64,000 nt of DNA, from positions 31,019-95,018 of the forward strand of contig NZ_PYOD01000018.1 of the NCBI RefSeq assembly GCF_003026285.1. Direction: 5' to 3'. A model generated the notes under the pieces. It searched no databases. It was given only the letters and a program-made list of their open reading frames with translations, and was not told where the DNA came from. Position numbers and translations under genes: made by a program. Below are positions 45,593 to 54,446 of the stretch, one piece after another (the stretch's first letter is position 1; every line of letters starts with the position of its first letter). This DNA comes from Photobacterium profundum. GTDB lineage: Bacteria; Pseudomonadota; Gammaproteobacteria; Enterobacterales; Vibrionaceae.

Positions 45593-47350
45593 TTAACTAC
45601 TGTGAGAGCTCAAACCGTATTTTTTGATTTTTCGGTATAACGTTGCAATACCAATCCCGAGTTCATCTGCAACTAACTTCCGGTTGCTTAACCGACTAAT
45701 TGCTTCTTCAATTCGAATCTTTTCCATCTCTTCTAAGCTCATAATGCTGTCATCAATAACCAGTTGATCACTTTTATGTTCTAGCACTGTGCCTTCAAAG
45801 TAGGGAGGTAATAGATCGACATCGATAGCATCACCTTCTGGTACCACATTGACGAGGTATTCAATAAGATTGCTCAACTCACGCACATTGCCTGGCCAAT
45901 GGTATGCATTCAGCCGTGACATAACGGCAGGTGTAATACCCGGATAGCTAACACCGATTTTACGGGTGTGAATATCAAGAAAGAAGTGGATTAGCAGCTC
46001 AACATCTTTTCCGCGTTCTTTTAAAGTGGGTAAATGAATGGGAATGACGTTTAAACGGTAATATAAATCCTCTCTGAACTTGTTGGTGGCGATCATTTCA
46101 GAGAAATTACGGTTTGTTGCTGAAATCACGCGAATATTGACGGGAATAGCCGTATTTGAGCCAATCGGCATGACTTCTCGTTCTTCTAATACCCTTAATA
46201 ATTTCGCTTGTAGCGTCATCGACATATCACCGATTTCATCAAGAAATAGGGTACCTTGATTTGCGGCTTGAATTAGCCCTGTTTTTCCTTTGCTTGATGC
46301 ACCAGTAAATGCACCTTTTACGTAGCCAAACAGTTCACTTTCTAATAATTGGTCTGGGATTGCAGCACAGTTAATGGCAATAAAAGGCTTGCTGGCACGA
46401 TCGCTCATATTATGAACCGCATGTGCGATAACTTCTTTACCTGTGCCGCTATCACCATTAATTAATACACTTGAAGGGCTGCTGGCAATACGAGAAATAA
46501 GCACCTTGAGTTGCTGCATTTTTTTACACTCACCAATCACACTTGTAAATTGTGCCTTCGGTACTTCGCTAATCGAGAAAGATGTATTTGGTTGATAGAA
46601 AGCCATAATAAAGAGTTGGTGCCCTTGAATATCATGGAACTGACCAACCACTAATTCTTGGCGTTTACCTAAAGAAATTATGTGCTGTTGATGACCTTTA
46701 AGGTCGTTATTGTGAATAGATAAAGGTTGGATGTTTACTTCTACCCGTACTAATTCTTCTTTTTCTATATTCAAATTAGTGAGGGCTGGCGTATTCCCAT
46801 ATTGAACTCGGTTATGTTCATCGAGTACTAATACACCTTGATCCATATTTTCGATAAGACTAGTAAACACTTTATCTAGCCCATGCTCTGAGTCGTTTAT
46901 GTCCAAAACTTTTGAGACAAACAGCTCTGAAATGTGCCGAATATAGTCGGAAAATAGCTGAGCATTTTCTTTGATTTTTTCACGCGACTCGATATTAAAT
47001 GCCACTAAGCTGATCACACCGATACAACGGTCTTCAATCATAATGGGGACGCCAAGAAAAGCAGTTTCACGACAGCTCGTTTTGTTCGTACATCCATCGC
47101 ACAATGGATCGGTACGTGATTTAACGACGACTTTTTCTTGGTGTGTTTCCAAAATATAGCGAAATATTCTGGAACTTGTATTTAACTTCTTACCAAAAAA
47201 TTTACTGTAAGGACCAGTACCCGCAATACGTACTAAATTGGCATCAACCACTTCTGCATCCAGTTGAAGTACGGCAGAAAGCATCTGGGTGAAGCGCAGA
47301 ATGGTTGGTTGCAATTGCATTAATTCTGATTGATGTGTGGTGTTCAACAT
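45593..47350 (-). CDS. ygeV: Sigma-54-dependent activator, YgeV (UacR)-like
   Basis: Enhancer-binding protein of 585 residues. It has an N-terminal GAF-like sensory domain with a Cys cluster (C84, C87, C93, in CDGCTNKTSC), a PAS domain (~160-250) and an AAA+ domain with Walker A GDSGTGKE (299-306). GAFTGA (346-351), the sigma-54 contact loop, Walker B TLFLDEIGD and a Fis-type HTH at the end (LVADELGIGIATLYRKIKKYG) complete it. E. coli YgeV sits at the same place and activates urate/purine-linked genes. Being divergent from ygeW, it is the obvious regulator of this locus; the Cys cluster suggests metal or redox sensing. Confidence 0.9.
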   Translation of the reverse strand: MLNTTHQSELMQLQPTILRFTQMLSAVLQLDAEVVDANLVRIAGTGPYSKFFGKKLNTSSRIFRYILETHQEKVVVKSRTDPLCDGCTNKTSCRETAFLGVPIMIEDRCIGVISLVAFNIESREKIKENAQLFSDYIRHISELFVSKVLDINDSEHGLDKVFTSLIENMDQGVLVLDEHNRVQYGNTPALTNLNIEKEELVRVEVNIQPLSIHNNDLKGHQQHIISLGKRQELVVGQFHDIQGHQLFIMAFYQPNTSFSISEVPKAQFTSVIGECKKMQQLKVLISRIASSPSSVLINGDSGTGKEVIAHAVHNMSDRASKPFIAINCAAIPDQLLESELFGYVKGAFTGASSKGKTGLIQAANQGTLFLDEIGDMSMTLQAKLLRVLEEREVMPIGSNTAIPVNIRVISATNRNFSEMIATNKFREDLYYRLNVIPIHLPTLKERGKDVELLIHFFLDIHTRKIGVSYPGITPAVMSRLNAYHWPGNVRELSNLIEYLVNVVPEGDAIDVDLLPPYFEGTVLEHKSDQLVIDDSIMSLEEMEKIRIEEAISRLSNRKLVADELGIGIATLYRKIKKYGLSSHSS

Positions 47351-47410
47351 AATTCAGTTCTATCCCTAAATAATACGCCTCCAACTTAATCAAGTATTGC
47401 TTGCATCAAT

Positions 47411-47424
47411 TTGATGTGAATCAG
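47411..47424. promoter_or_regulatory. FNR-like site upstream of ygeV
   Basis: TTGATGTGAATCAG matches the FNR consensus TTGATNNNNATCAA at nine of ten fixed positions. It lies 60 bases upstream of the ygeV start and would fit anaerobic expression of the locus. Confidence 0.45.
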
Positions 47425-47506
47425 GCTTTTATCGTCGAGCGTTAATACGCAATAGGAATTGCTACAGGGGTCACACCTGAATATCAATATGATAATTGAC
47501 ACTGTG

Positions 47507-47552
47507 ATCACTATCATTTTGGTCACTATCACTGATAGCCGATGATAGTGAT
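47507..47552. promoter_or_regulatory. Probable enhancer (upstream activating sequence) for YgeV
   Basis: Three copies of a TCACTATCA-type element: ATCACTATCAT (47507-47517), TCACTATCACT (47523-47533) and, inverted, ATGATAGTGAT (47542-47552). The outer two make an 11-bp perfect inverted repeat. They lie about 95-140 bases ahead of the sigma-54-like promoter of ygeW, as expected for an enhancer. Confidence 0.65.
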
Positions 47553-47645
47553 AATTTGGCTATAAATATTAAGTAACTTTCCCTGTGTAAATGTAAGCTG
47601 TTGTTTTTTAATGTGTTAAATCTATTTTAGTTAATTGTTTTTTAA

Positions 47646-47661
47646 TTGGCACAGTTATTGG
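47646..47661 (+). promoter_or_regulatory. Sigma-54-like promoter of the ygeW operon
   Basis: TGGCACAGTTATTGGA has the -24 TGGCAC exactly and the right spacing to the -12 element, but reads TTGG where TTGC is normal. It lies about 113 bases before the ygeW ATG. Confidence 0.55.
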
Positions 47662-47773
47662 ATTAAGAGAACCAGAAGCTTGTTAACACCCACAAGCATT
47701 TACAGCCTCGCGCTCTTACAAATTTAATAACTGGATATACACCAATAACGAATTCATAACTGGGAAGAATAAA

Positions 47774-48961
47774 ATGAAAAGCATTAATGAACTGATCAAG
47801 GAAATCAATGAACTAAAGTCTGAACTGCATGATAAAGATTTCTTATTAACGTGGGAGCAGAGCCCAGAAGAACTAGAGCGTGTATTAAAAACAGCGCAAG
47901 TTTTAAAAGCGATGCGCCAAGAGAATATTGCAACCAATGTATTTAATAACGGCTTAGGTATCTCTCTGTTCCGCGATAACTCAACGCGTACCCGTTTCTC
48001 TTATGCTTCAGCGATTAATATGTTGGGTTTGGCTCAGCAAGATCTTGATGAAGGTAAATCTCAAATCGCACATGGCGAAACCGTACGTGAAACAGCAAAC
48101 ATGATTTCATTTTGTGCCGATGCGATTGGTATCCGTGATGATATGTATTTAGGCGCGGGTAATGCCTACATGCGTGAAGTGGGTGCTGCACTAGATGAAG
48201 GCGTAAAAGAAGGTGTTTTACCGAGCCGCCCTGCATTAGTTAATCTTCAATGTGACATTGACCACCCGACTCAATCAATGGCAGATCTTGCATGGCTAGA
48301 AGAGCACTTTGGTGACTTGAATCAGCTTAAAGGCAAGAAACTTGCGATGACATGGGCGTACTCTCCAAGCTACGGCAAACCACTTTCTGTGCCACAAGGG
48401 ATTATTGGTTTAATGACCCGCTTTGGCATGGACGTGACATTAGCGCATCCAGAAGGTTACGACCTTATTCCTGAAGTGGTTGAGCAAGCGCGTCAGAACG
48501 CTGAAGCATCTGGTGGTAGTTTTACTCAAGTAACGTCGATGGAAGAAGCGTTCGACGGTGCAGATATTGTTTACCCTAAATCATGGGCACCGTATCAAGT
48601 GATGGAGCGTCGTACCGAGCTGCTTCGCGCACAAGACCATGATGGATTAAAGGCCCTTGAGCAAGAGTGCCTAGCACAAAATGCGAACTTCAAAGATTGG
48701 CATTGTACTGAAGAAATGATGACGAAAACCAAGGGCGGTGAAGCTTTATACATGCACTGTCTACCAGCTGATATTACCGGTGTTTCTTGTAAAGAAGGCG
48801 AAGTGGAAGAGGCTGTATTCGAGAAGTACCGTATTGCCACTTACAAAGAAGCAAGTTGGAAGCCGTACGTCATTGCATCGATGATCATGAACCGTAAATA
48901 CCAAGAACCTGGTTTGGTATTACAGCAACTGCTTGATGAGTATAAAACTCGCGTTAAATAA
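47774..48961 (+). CDS. ygeW: Knotted carbamoyltransferase YgeW
   Basis: A 395-residue member of the aspartate/ornithine carbamoyltransferase superfamily. It has the carbamoyl-phosphate motif STRTR (RDNSTRTRFSYASAIN) and the second-domain HCLPADI motif (YMHCLPADITGV). In purine-degrading gut bacteria YgeW is assigned to phosphorolytic removal of a carbamoyl group from a ureidopropionate intermediate, releasing carbamoyl phosphate. It heads the catabolic operon, preceded by GGGAAG. The carbamoyl phosphate would go to YqeA, encoded 4 kb downstream. Confidence 0.93.
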   Translation: MKSINELIKEINELKSELHDKDFLLTWEQSPEELERVLKTAQVLKAMRQENIATNVFNNGLGISLFRDNSTRTRFSYASAINMLGLAQQDLDEGKSQIAHGETVRETANMISFCADAIGIRDDMYLGAGNAYMREVGAALDEGVKEGVLPSRPALVNLQCDIDHPTQSMADLAWLEEHFGDLNQLKGKKLAMTWAYSPSYGKPLSVPQGIIGLMTRFGMDVTLAHPEGYDLIPEVVEQARQNAEASGGSFTQVTSMEEAFDGADIVYPKSWAPYQVMERRTELLRAQDHDGLKALEQECLAQNANFKDWHCTEEMMTKTKGGEALYMHCLPADITGVSCKEGEVEEAVFEKYRIATYKEASWKPYVIASMIMNRKYQEPGLVLQQLLDEYKTRVK

Positions 48962-48975
48962 GCTTTTATCCTTTC

Positions 48976-49017
48976 GCGGGGTAGTGTGTTCTTCGTTATC
49001 CCGCATTTCTTTTTATT
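48976..49017 (+). terminator. Weak intercistronic hairpin after ygeW
   Basis: GCGGG..TA / TA.CCCGC followed by ATTTCTTTTTATT, 20 bases before the ygeX start. It may lower read-through or stabilise the ygeW message. Confidence 0.45.
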
Positions 49018-49037
49018 CACATCAATGAGGTCTGATC

Positions 49038-50240
49038 GTGTCTATATTCTCTCTAAAAATGGAGGTAGCAGATAACCGTCACTATAACGGTCAGCTGTCT
49101 TCTTTGTTCACCATTGATGAAGCGGAAAAAGCCCGTGCCTTCCATCAAAAAGTTGAAGGTTATCAACCAACACCGCTGCAATCTCTCGACTGTCTAGCCA
49201 AAGAGATAGGCGTTGGCAAAATTCTTGTAAAAGATGAATCTCACCGTTTCGATTTATGCGCATTCAAAATGTTAGGTGGGGCATATGCTATTGCTCGCTT
49301 GCTATGTGATGAATACCAACTTGATATTAATGTCTTTGATTTCGATACGCTCAAAAATGACATTAAAGAAAAGATGACATTCGCAACAGCAACCGATGGT
49401 AACCATGGACGCGGCGTGGCATGGGCAGCGAATAAGCTGGGTCAAAATGCAGTTGTGTATATGCCAAAAGGTGCGGCTGATGAACGCGTAAATAACATTC
49501 GCGCTTTAGGTGCTGAATGTATCGTTACCGACATGAACTACGACGATACCGTGCGATTAGCTATTAAGACAGCAGAAGAAAGCGGATGGAAAGTGGTTCA
49601 AGACACGGCATGGGAAGGTTACACCAAAATCCCAACATGGATTATGCAAGGTTATACAACATTAGCGGCAGAAGCCGTTGATCAAATGAAAGCCCACGCT
49701 GTTGCTAAACCAACACACGTGTTCTTACAAGCCGGTGTCGGTGCATTAGCGGGCGGCGTATTGGGTTACTTATGTGACCAATATGGCGCTGAAAATCTGC
49801 ATTCTGTCGTCATTGAGCCCGACCAAGCAGACTGTATTTACCGTTCAGGTATCAGCGCTGACGGCGGCATGGTGAATGTTGGCGGAGACATGGCAACCAT
49901 TATGGTGGGGCTGGCGTGTGGTGAACCAAATCCATTAGGTTGGCCAGTATTGCGTGATTGTGCAACCCAATTTGTTTCTTGCCAAGATAGCGTAGCAGCA
50001 CTCGGAATGCGCGTATTGGGTAACCCGTTAGGTGATGATCCTCGTGTGATATCTGGGGAATCAGGTGCAGTAGGTGCTGGCTTATTAGTTGCTGCTCATT
50101 ACCATCCAGATCGTGAAGCATTAATGGCGAAGTTGGGGCTGAATGAAGACTCTATTGTGCTGCTAATCAATACCGAGGGTGATACCGATCCGGTGCATTA
50201 CCGTGAAGTGGTATGGCAGGGCAAGCACCCGACGCTTTGA
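49038..50240 (+). CDS. ygeX: 2,3-diaminopropionate ammonia-lyase
   Basis: PLP fold-type II enzyme converting 2,3-diaminopropionate to pyruvate and two ammonia. It has 400 residues and starts with GTG (GAGG 7 bases upstream). The PLP lysine lies in DLCAFKMLGGAYA. Further blocks are ATATDGNHGRGVAWAA, FLQAGVGALAGGVLGYL and SGESGAVGAGLL. It would supply the pyruvate used by the pyruvate:ferredoxin oxidoreductase encoded at the end of the same cluster. Confidence 0.93.
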   Translation: MSIFSLKMEVADNRHYNGQLSSLFTIDEAEKARAFHQKVEGYQPTPLQSLDCLAKEIGVGKILVKDESHRFDLCAFKMLGGAYAIARLLCDEYQLDINVFDFDTLKNDIKEKMTFATATDGNHGRGVAWAANKLGQNAVVYMPKGAADERVNNIRALGAECIVTDMNYDDTVRLAIKTAEESGWKVVQDTAWEGYTKIPTWIMQGYTTLAAEAVDQMKAHAVAKPTHVFLQAGVGALAGGVLGYLCDQYGAENLHSVVIEPDQADCIYRSGISADGGMVNVGGDMATIMVGLACGEPNPLGWPVLRDCATQFVSCQDSVAALGMRVLGNPLGDDPRVISGESGAVGAGLLVAAHYHPDREALMAKLGLNEDSIVLLINTEGDTDPVHYREVVWQGKHPTL

Positions 50241-50401
50241 TTGTTATTTTTGCTAATTAGCTTCAATAAAAAGCAAAGGTTACATAAATATATATTAAGA
50301 AAATTAATTAGCGTCCTGTGTGTGTCATCAAAAGTGCAGGGTGCCTTGAAAATAGATCATGTCGGGTGTGATGACCACCACTCGACCCAAGGAGAATTAC
50401 A

Positions 50402-51619
50402 ATGACAATGAATATTCCTTTCAACACTGTTGTAGAAAAAGCTGAAGAATACCGCGCAGATATGACACGTTTCTTACGCGACATGATTGCGATTCCAAGC
50501 GAAAGCTGTGACGAAGAAAAAGTAGTGTTGAGAATCAAAGAAGAAATGGAAAAAGTAGGTTTCGACAAAGTTGAAATCGACCCAATGGGTAACGTATTAG
50601 GGTGGATTGGTCATGGTCCACATCTGATTGCGATGGATGCACACATTGATACTGTTGGTGTCGGCAACATGGACAACTGGGAATTTGACCCATACCAAGG
50701 CATGGAAAACGACGAAATTATCGGTGGTCGTGGTGCATCAGATCAAGAAGGCGGCATGGCTTCAATGGTTTATGCTGGCAAGATTATAAAAGATCTTGGT
50801 CTTGAAGATGAATACACGTTGTTAGTTACCGGTACTGTACAAGAAGAAGATTGTGATGGTCTTTGCTGGCAGTACATCATCGAAGAAAGCAATATTCGTC
50901 CAGAGTTTGTGGTTTCTACCGAGCCAACAGATTGCCAGATCTACCGTGGCCAGCGTGGACGTATGGAAATTCGTGTTGATGTAGCAGGGGTGAGCTGCCA
51001 TGGCTCTGCACCAGAGCGCGGCGATAACGCTATCTTCAAAATGGGTCCAATTCTAAACCAACTTGAAGGGCTATCTCATAACCTAAAAGATGACCCATTC
51101 CTAGGCAAAGGCACACTGACTGTCTCTGAAATATTCTTTACCTCACCAAGCCGTTGTGCAGTTGCAGATAGCTGTGCTGTATCTATTGACCGTCGCTTAA
51201 CATGGGGCGAAACATGGGAAGGTGCACTTGACGAAATTCGTGCACTACCGGCAGTACAAGAGGCACAAGGTGTGGTGTCTATGTATGAATACAACCGCCC
51301 AGCTTACACAGGTTTGGTTTACCCAACAGAGTGTTATTTCCCAACGTGGGTGATCGATGAAGAGCATGTCGCGACTAAGACACTAGAAGCTTCTTACGAA
51401 TTATTATTCGACAAGAAACCAAAGGTTGATAAGTGGACGTTCTCTACCAACGGCGTTTCTATCATGGGTCGTTACGGTATTCCTGTTATTGGGTTTGGCC
51501 CAGGTAAAGAGCCTGAAGCACACGCGCCAAACGAAAAAACGTGGAAAGATCACCTAGTAACCTGTGCAGCAATGTATGCCGTGATCCCACAGATGTATTT
51601 GAAGGAACTAGAAAAATAG
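50402..51619 (+). CDS. ygeY: YgeY family M20-type amidohydrolase
   Basis: Zinc-dependent M20-peptidase-fold hydrolase of 405 residues, named in the family as selenium-metabolism-linked. Metal ligands are visible: AMDAHIDTVG, GRGASDQEGGMASM with Asp, TGTVQEEDCDG with the catalytic and metal Glu pair, and the C-terminal GFGPGKEPEAHAPNE His. It probably hydrolyses a ureido or carbamoyl intermediate of purine breakdown. AAGGAG precedes the ATG, 161 bases after ygeX. Confidence 0.9.
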   Translation: MTMNIPFNTVVEKAEEYRADMTRFLRDMIAIPSESCDEEKVVLRIKEEMEKVGFDKVEIDPMGNVLGWIGHGPHLIAMDAHIDTVGVGNMDNWEFDPYQGMENDEIIGGRGASDQEGGMASMVYAGKIIKDLGLEDEYTLLVTGTVQEEDCDGLCWQYIIEESNIRPEFVVSTEPTDCQIYRGQRGRMEIRVDVAGVSCHGSAPERGDNAIFKMGPILNQLEGLSHNLKDDPFLGKGTLTVSEIFFTSPSRCAVADSCAVSIDRRLTWGETWEGALDEIRALPAVQEAQGVVSMYEYNRPAYTGLVYPTECYFPTWVIDEEHVATKTLEASYELLFDKKPKVDKWTFSTNGVSIMGRYGIPVIGFGPGKEPEAHAPNEKTWKDHLVTCAAMYAVIPQMYLKELEK

Positions 51620-51721
51620 AACCCTGATTTCAGGTACTGCTTTAGATTGATGTAACTGCGCAATGTCGGATGATGTTTTCTTCTAACAATAAGCGTTAAA
51701 CGACATTGATACCGACTTCCG

Positions 51722-51778
51722 TCCCGAGGGTGTCAGTTCACTCTGCCTTAGAGAACTGACCACATATCCCCCTCGGGA
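51722..51778 (+). other. Structured intergenic hairpin between ygeY and hyuA
   Basis: Outer arms TCCCGAGGG (51722-51730) and CCCTCGGGA (51770-51778), inner arms GTCAGTTC (51732-51739) and GAACTGAC (51753-51760), all perfect, around a 13-base loop and an asymmetric internal loop. No T-run follows, so it is not a standard terminator. It could control stability, act as a leader element of hyuA, or be a dispersed repeat. Confidence 0.6.
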
Positions 51779-51877
51779 TGGCTTTATCGTTTGAGCTAGC
51801 GAATGCAACATAGAATCAGTCGATAAAAAATAACAAAATAGTGTAATAAATGGATTTGATACGAAAAGGACAACGTG

Positions 51878-53344
51878 ATGAAACAGAGCATTCATTCTTC
51901 AAACCGTCCAGCCGACAACGATGGTCGTCCAACTTTGATCGTTAACGGTATTGTTGTAGACGCTCATAGCGAAAGTAAAAAACAGATTTTAATTATTGAT
52001 GGCAAGGTAGCCAAGGTTGCTCATACCATCAATGATTATCCCAAAGGCACCAAAGTGATTGATGCCGTGGGATTATACGTGATGCCAGGTGGTATTGATG
52101 TACATACCCATTTCAATATTGATGCAGGGTTTACCCGTAGCATCGATGATTTCTATACAGGTACCCGATCGGCAGCTTGTGGTGGTACAACCATGGTTAT
52201 CGATCACATGGGGTTTGGACCTAAAGGGTGTAACCTGCATCATCAACTTAGTGTTTATAAAGACTATGCTGGTAATAATGCCGTTATTGATTACAGTTTT
52301 CATGGCGTTATTCAGCATATAAATGACGAGATTCTTGCCGAAATGGCATCTATGGTCGAAGAAGAGGGTATTTCGAGCTTCAAGCTCTATCTTACTTATG
52401 GCTATAAATTAGATGATGATTCAGTACTGCGCGCATTAACGCAGTTAAATAAAGTGAATGCGCTAACAACTGTTCATCCAGAAAACGATGCTGCAATTGC
52501 ATTACGTCGTACTCAACTGTTGGAAGCCGGTAAAACCGCCCCGAAATATCACGCCATAAGCCGTCCACTAGAATGCGAAGCAGAAGCTATCGGTCGAATG
52601 ATAAATCTTGCACGATTAGCCGATAATGCACCGTTATATATCGTCCACTTATCCAATGGATTAGGGTTGGACTACATTCGCTTAGCCCGCCAAAACAAAC
52701 AACCGGTATGGGCGGAAACCTGCCCTCAGTATTTGTTACTGGATGAACGTTGTTACGAACGTGACGATGCATTGAAATTCATTTTAAGTCCACCATTACG
52801 ACCAGTCGCAGAACGTGAAAAATTATGGCAAGGCCTTATGGATGGCAGTATTGATACCGTTGCGACCGATCATTGCTCGTTTACTTATCATGAGCAAAAA
52901 CAACGCGGGAAAGACAATTTTAGTGCCTGTCCAAACGGAATGCCTGGCGTCGAAACGCGTATGCCATTGCTCTTCTCTGAGGGTGTGATGGCAGGGCGAA
53001 TTACGCCAAGCCGTTTTGTGGAACTAACCAGTTATATGCCAGCAAAGCTGTTTGGATTATATCCACAGAAAGGCAGTTTTGATATTGGTGCTGACGCTGA
53101 CATTGTGCTGTTTGATCCGAAAGAGAATGTCACAATCACACACGATTTATTGCACGACAATACCGATTACACCCCGTTTGAATCAATAGAAAGCCATGGC
53201 TGGCCAGTTATGACGTTAAGCCGTGGCAATGTAGTGGCGTGCATGGGTGAATTTATGGGGAAAGCTGGGAATGGCCGCTTTGTTCACCGCAAACCTTTCT
53301 CAACGCATCAAGCCGCAAAACATCACGGTGTAGAGAAAGAGTAA
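51878..53344 (+). CDS. hyuA: Cyclic amidohydrolase (D-hydantoinase/dihydropyrimidinase family)
   Basis: A 488-residue metal-dependent ring-opening hydrolase. The first metal site is GGIDVHTHFN, the carboxylated Lys lies in SSFKLYLTYG, and metal His residues lie in TTVHPEND and YIVHLSNG. The catalytic Asp lies in TVATDHCSFTYHEQK. E. coli HyuA (phenylhydantoinase) is in the equivalent position of its purine cluster and would open a hydantoin-like ring. The ATG at 51878 was chosen over the adjacent GTG; AAAAGGA lies 7 bases upstream. Confidence 0.92.
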   Translation: MKQSIHSSNRPADNDGRPTLIVNGIVVDAHSESKKQILIIDGKVAKVAHTINDYPKGTKVIDAVGLYVMPGGIDVHTHFNIDAGFTRSIDDFYTGTRSAACGGTTMVIDHMGFGPKGCNLHHQLSVYKDYAGNNAVIDYSFHGVIQHINDEILAEMASMVEEEGISSFKLYLTYGYKLDDDSVLRALTQLNKVNALTTVHPENDAAIALRRTQLLEAGKTAPKYHAISRPLECEAEAIGRMINLARLADNAPLYIVHLSNGLGLDYIRLARQNKQPVWAETCPQYLLLDERCYERDDALKFILSPPLRPVAEREKLWQGLMDGSIDTVATDHCSFTYHEQKQRGKDNFSACPNGMPGVETRMPLLFSEGVMAGRITPSRFVELTSYMPAKLFGLYPQKGSFDIGADADIVLFDPKENVTITHDLLHDNTDYTPFESIESHGWPVMTLSRGNVVACMGEFMGKAGNGRFVHRKPFSTHQAAKHHGVEKE

Positions 53345-53388
53345 AACGGCAACTTCCCTTTAAAATTTTTGAACCTCAAGGAGGTAAT

Positions 53389-54291
53389 ATGAAACCCATA
53401 GCTGTAGTCGCCCTTGGCGGTAATGCATTACTGCGTCGTGGCGATGCACCCAGTTTTGACAACCAACTCGCGAACATCAAAGTCGCGGCAAAAGCCATTG
53501 CTGAAATAGCCAAAGAATACCAAGTTGCTATTGTTCATGGTAATGGCCCGCAAGTCGGTTTATTAGCGTTACAAAACCTAGCGTATGACAAAGTATCACC
53601 ATACCCACTCGATGTGTTGGGTGCAGAAAGTGAAGGTATGATTGGCTATATGTTGGCGCAAGAGCTGCAAAATCTAATGCCTGAAACACAAGTGGCGAGT
53701 TTGTTAACCCGTATTGAAGTCGATGCCAACGATCCAAGCATGTTGGATCCTTCTAAGTTTGTTGGGCCTGTCTACAACGAAGAAGAAGCAGGTATCCTTG
53801 CAGAAGCCAATAATTGGATTATGAAACGAGATGGCGAATTTGTACGTCGTGTAGTGCCGTCACCCAAACCAATCAATATATTAGATAAGGTGTCTATCGA
53901 TACCTTACTTGCGGCTGGGCAGGTCGTGATTTGTTGTGGTGGTGGAGGCATTCCTGTTTGCCGTGCAGAGGTGGGTTACCAAGGTGTAGAAGGCGTGATC
54001 GACAAAGATCTTTCAGCCACGTTATTAGCAAAGCAACTCAATGCCGATAAATTATTGATCTTAACCGATGCCGACGCTGTGTATTTAGATTGGGGTACTA
54101 ATAACCAACGAGCACTGCGTAAGGCAACGCCTACAGAACTGAATGAATATGATTTTCCCGCCGGGTCAATGGGGCCAAAAGTCGAAGCAGCGACTGATTT
54201 TGCCACATTCGGTGGACGTGCCTATATAGGGGCGCTTGAAGAAGGATTAGAAGTATTGGCCGAACGCGCAGGTACATGCGTGAGTATGTAG
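53389..54291 (+). CDS. yqeA: Carbamate kinase
   Basis: Converts carbamoyl phosphate + ADP to ATP, CO2 and ammonia, the energy-yielding step of ureide catabolism. It has 300 residues, the family norm, with VVALGGNALLRRGD, IVHGNGPQVGLLALQ, ICCGGGGIPV, DKDLSATLLA, LILTDADAVY and GSMGPKVEAA. GGAGG precedes the ATG. Ten bases over its ribosome binding site are complementary to the loop of the terminator behind the gene. Confidence 0.95.
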   Translation: MKPIAVVALGGNALLRRGDAPSFDNQLANIKVAAKAIAEIAKEYQVAIVHGNGPQVGLLALQNLAYDKVSPYPLDVLGAESEGMIGYMLAQELQNLMPETQVASLLTRIEVDANDPSMLDPSKFVGPVYNEEEAGILAEANNWIMKRDGEFVRRVVPSPKPINILDKVSIDTLLAAGQVVICCGGGGIPVCRAEVGYQGVEGVIDKDLSATLLAKQLNADKLLILTDADAVYLDWGTNNQRALRKATPTELNEYDFPAGSMGPKVEAATDFATFGGRAYIGALEEGLEVLAERAGTCVSM

Positions 54292-54386
54292 GCCAAGTGC
54301 AGTGATGAGGAAAAGAGGTGGATATTGGCACCGTGCTTAACGTAGCTAATAAGCCTAATTCTTTCACATCACTGCTTTTCATGATC
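54292..54386 (+). other. Structured RNA-like spacer between yqeA and the flavoprotein gene
   Basis: GCAGTGATG (54299-54307) can pair with CATCACTGC (54367-54375), enclosing a smaller GCTTA / TAAGC hairpin. Together with the terminator that follows, it has the layout of a leader with an attenuator. No known riboswitch class is recognised. Confidence 0.4.
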
Positions 54387-54427
54387 TGCGCCCACTCAAA
54401 TTATTACCTCCAAGGGCGCATTTTTTT
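54387..54427 (+). terminator. Intrinsic terminator inside the cluster, before the flavoprotein gene
   Basis: TGCGCCC (54387-54393) / GGGCGCA (54414-54420) followed by seven T. The 20-base loop contains TATTACCTCC (54402-54411), the exact complement of the yqeA ribosome binding site (53380-53389). Confidence 0.85.
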
Positions 54428-54446
54428 ACCGTCAAAAAGGTAGAAT

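Noticed and set aside
51722..51778. Known purine or xanthine riboswitch between ygeY and hyuA
   Set aside because: The hairpin lacks the conserved junction sequences of purine-type aptamers. Kept only as an unexplained structure.
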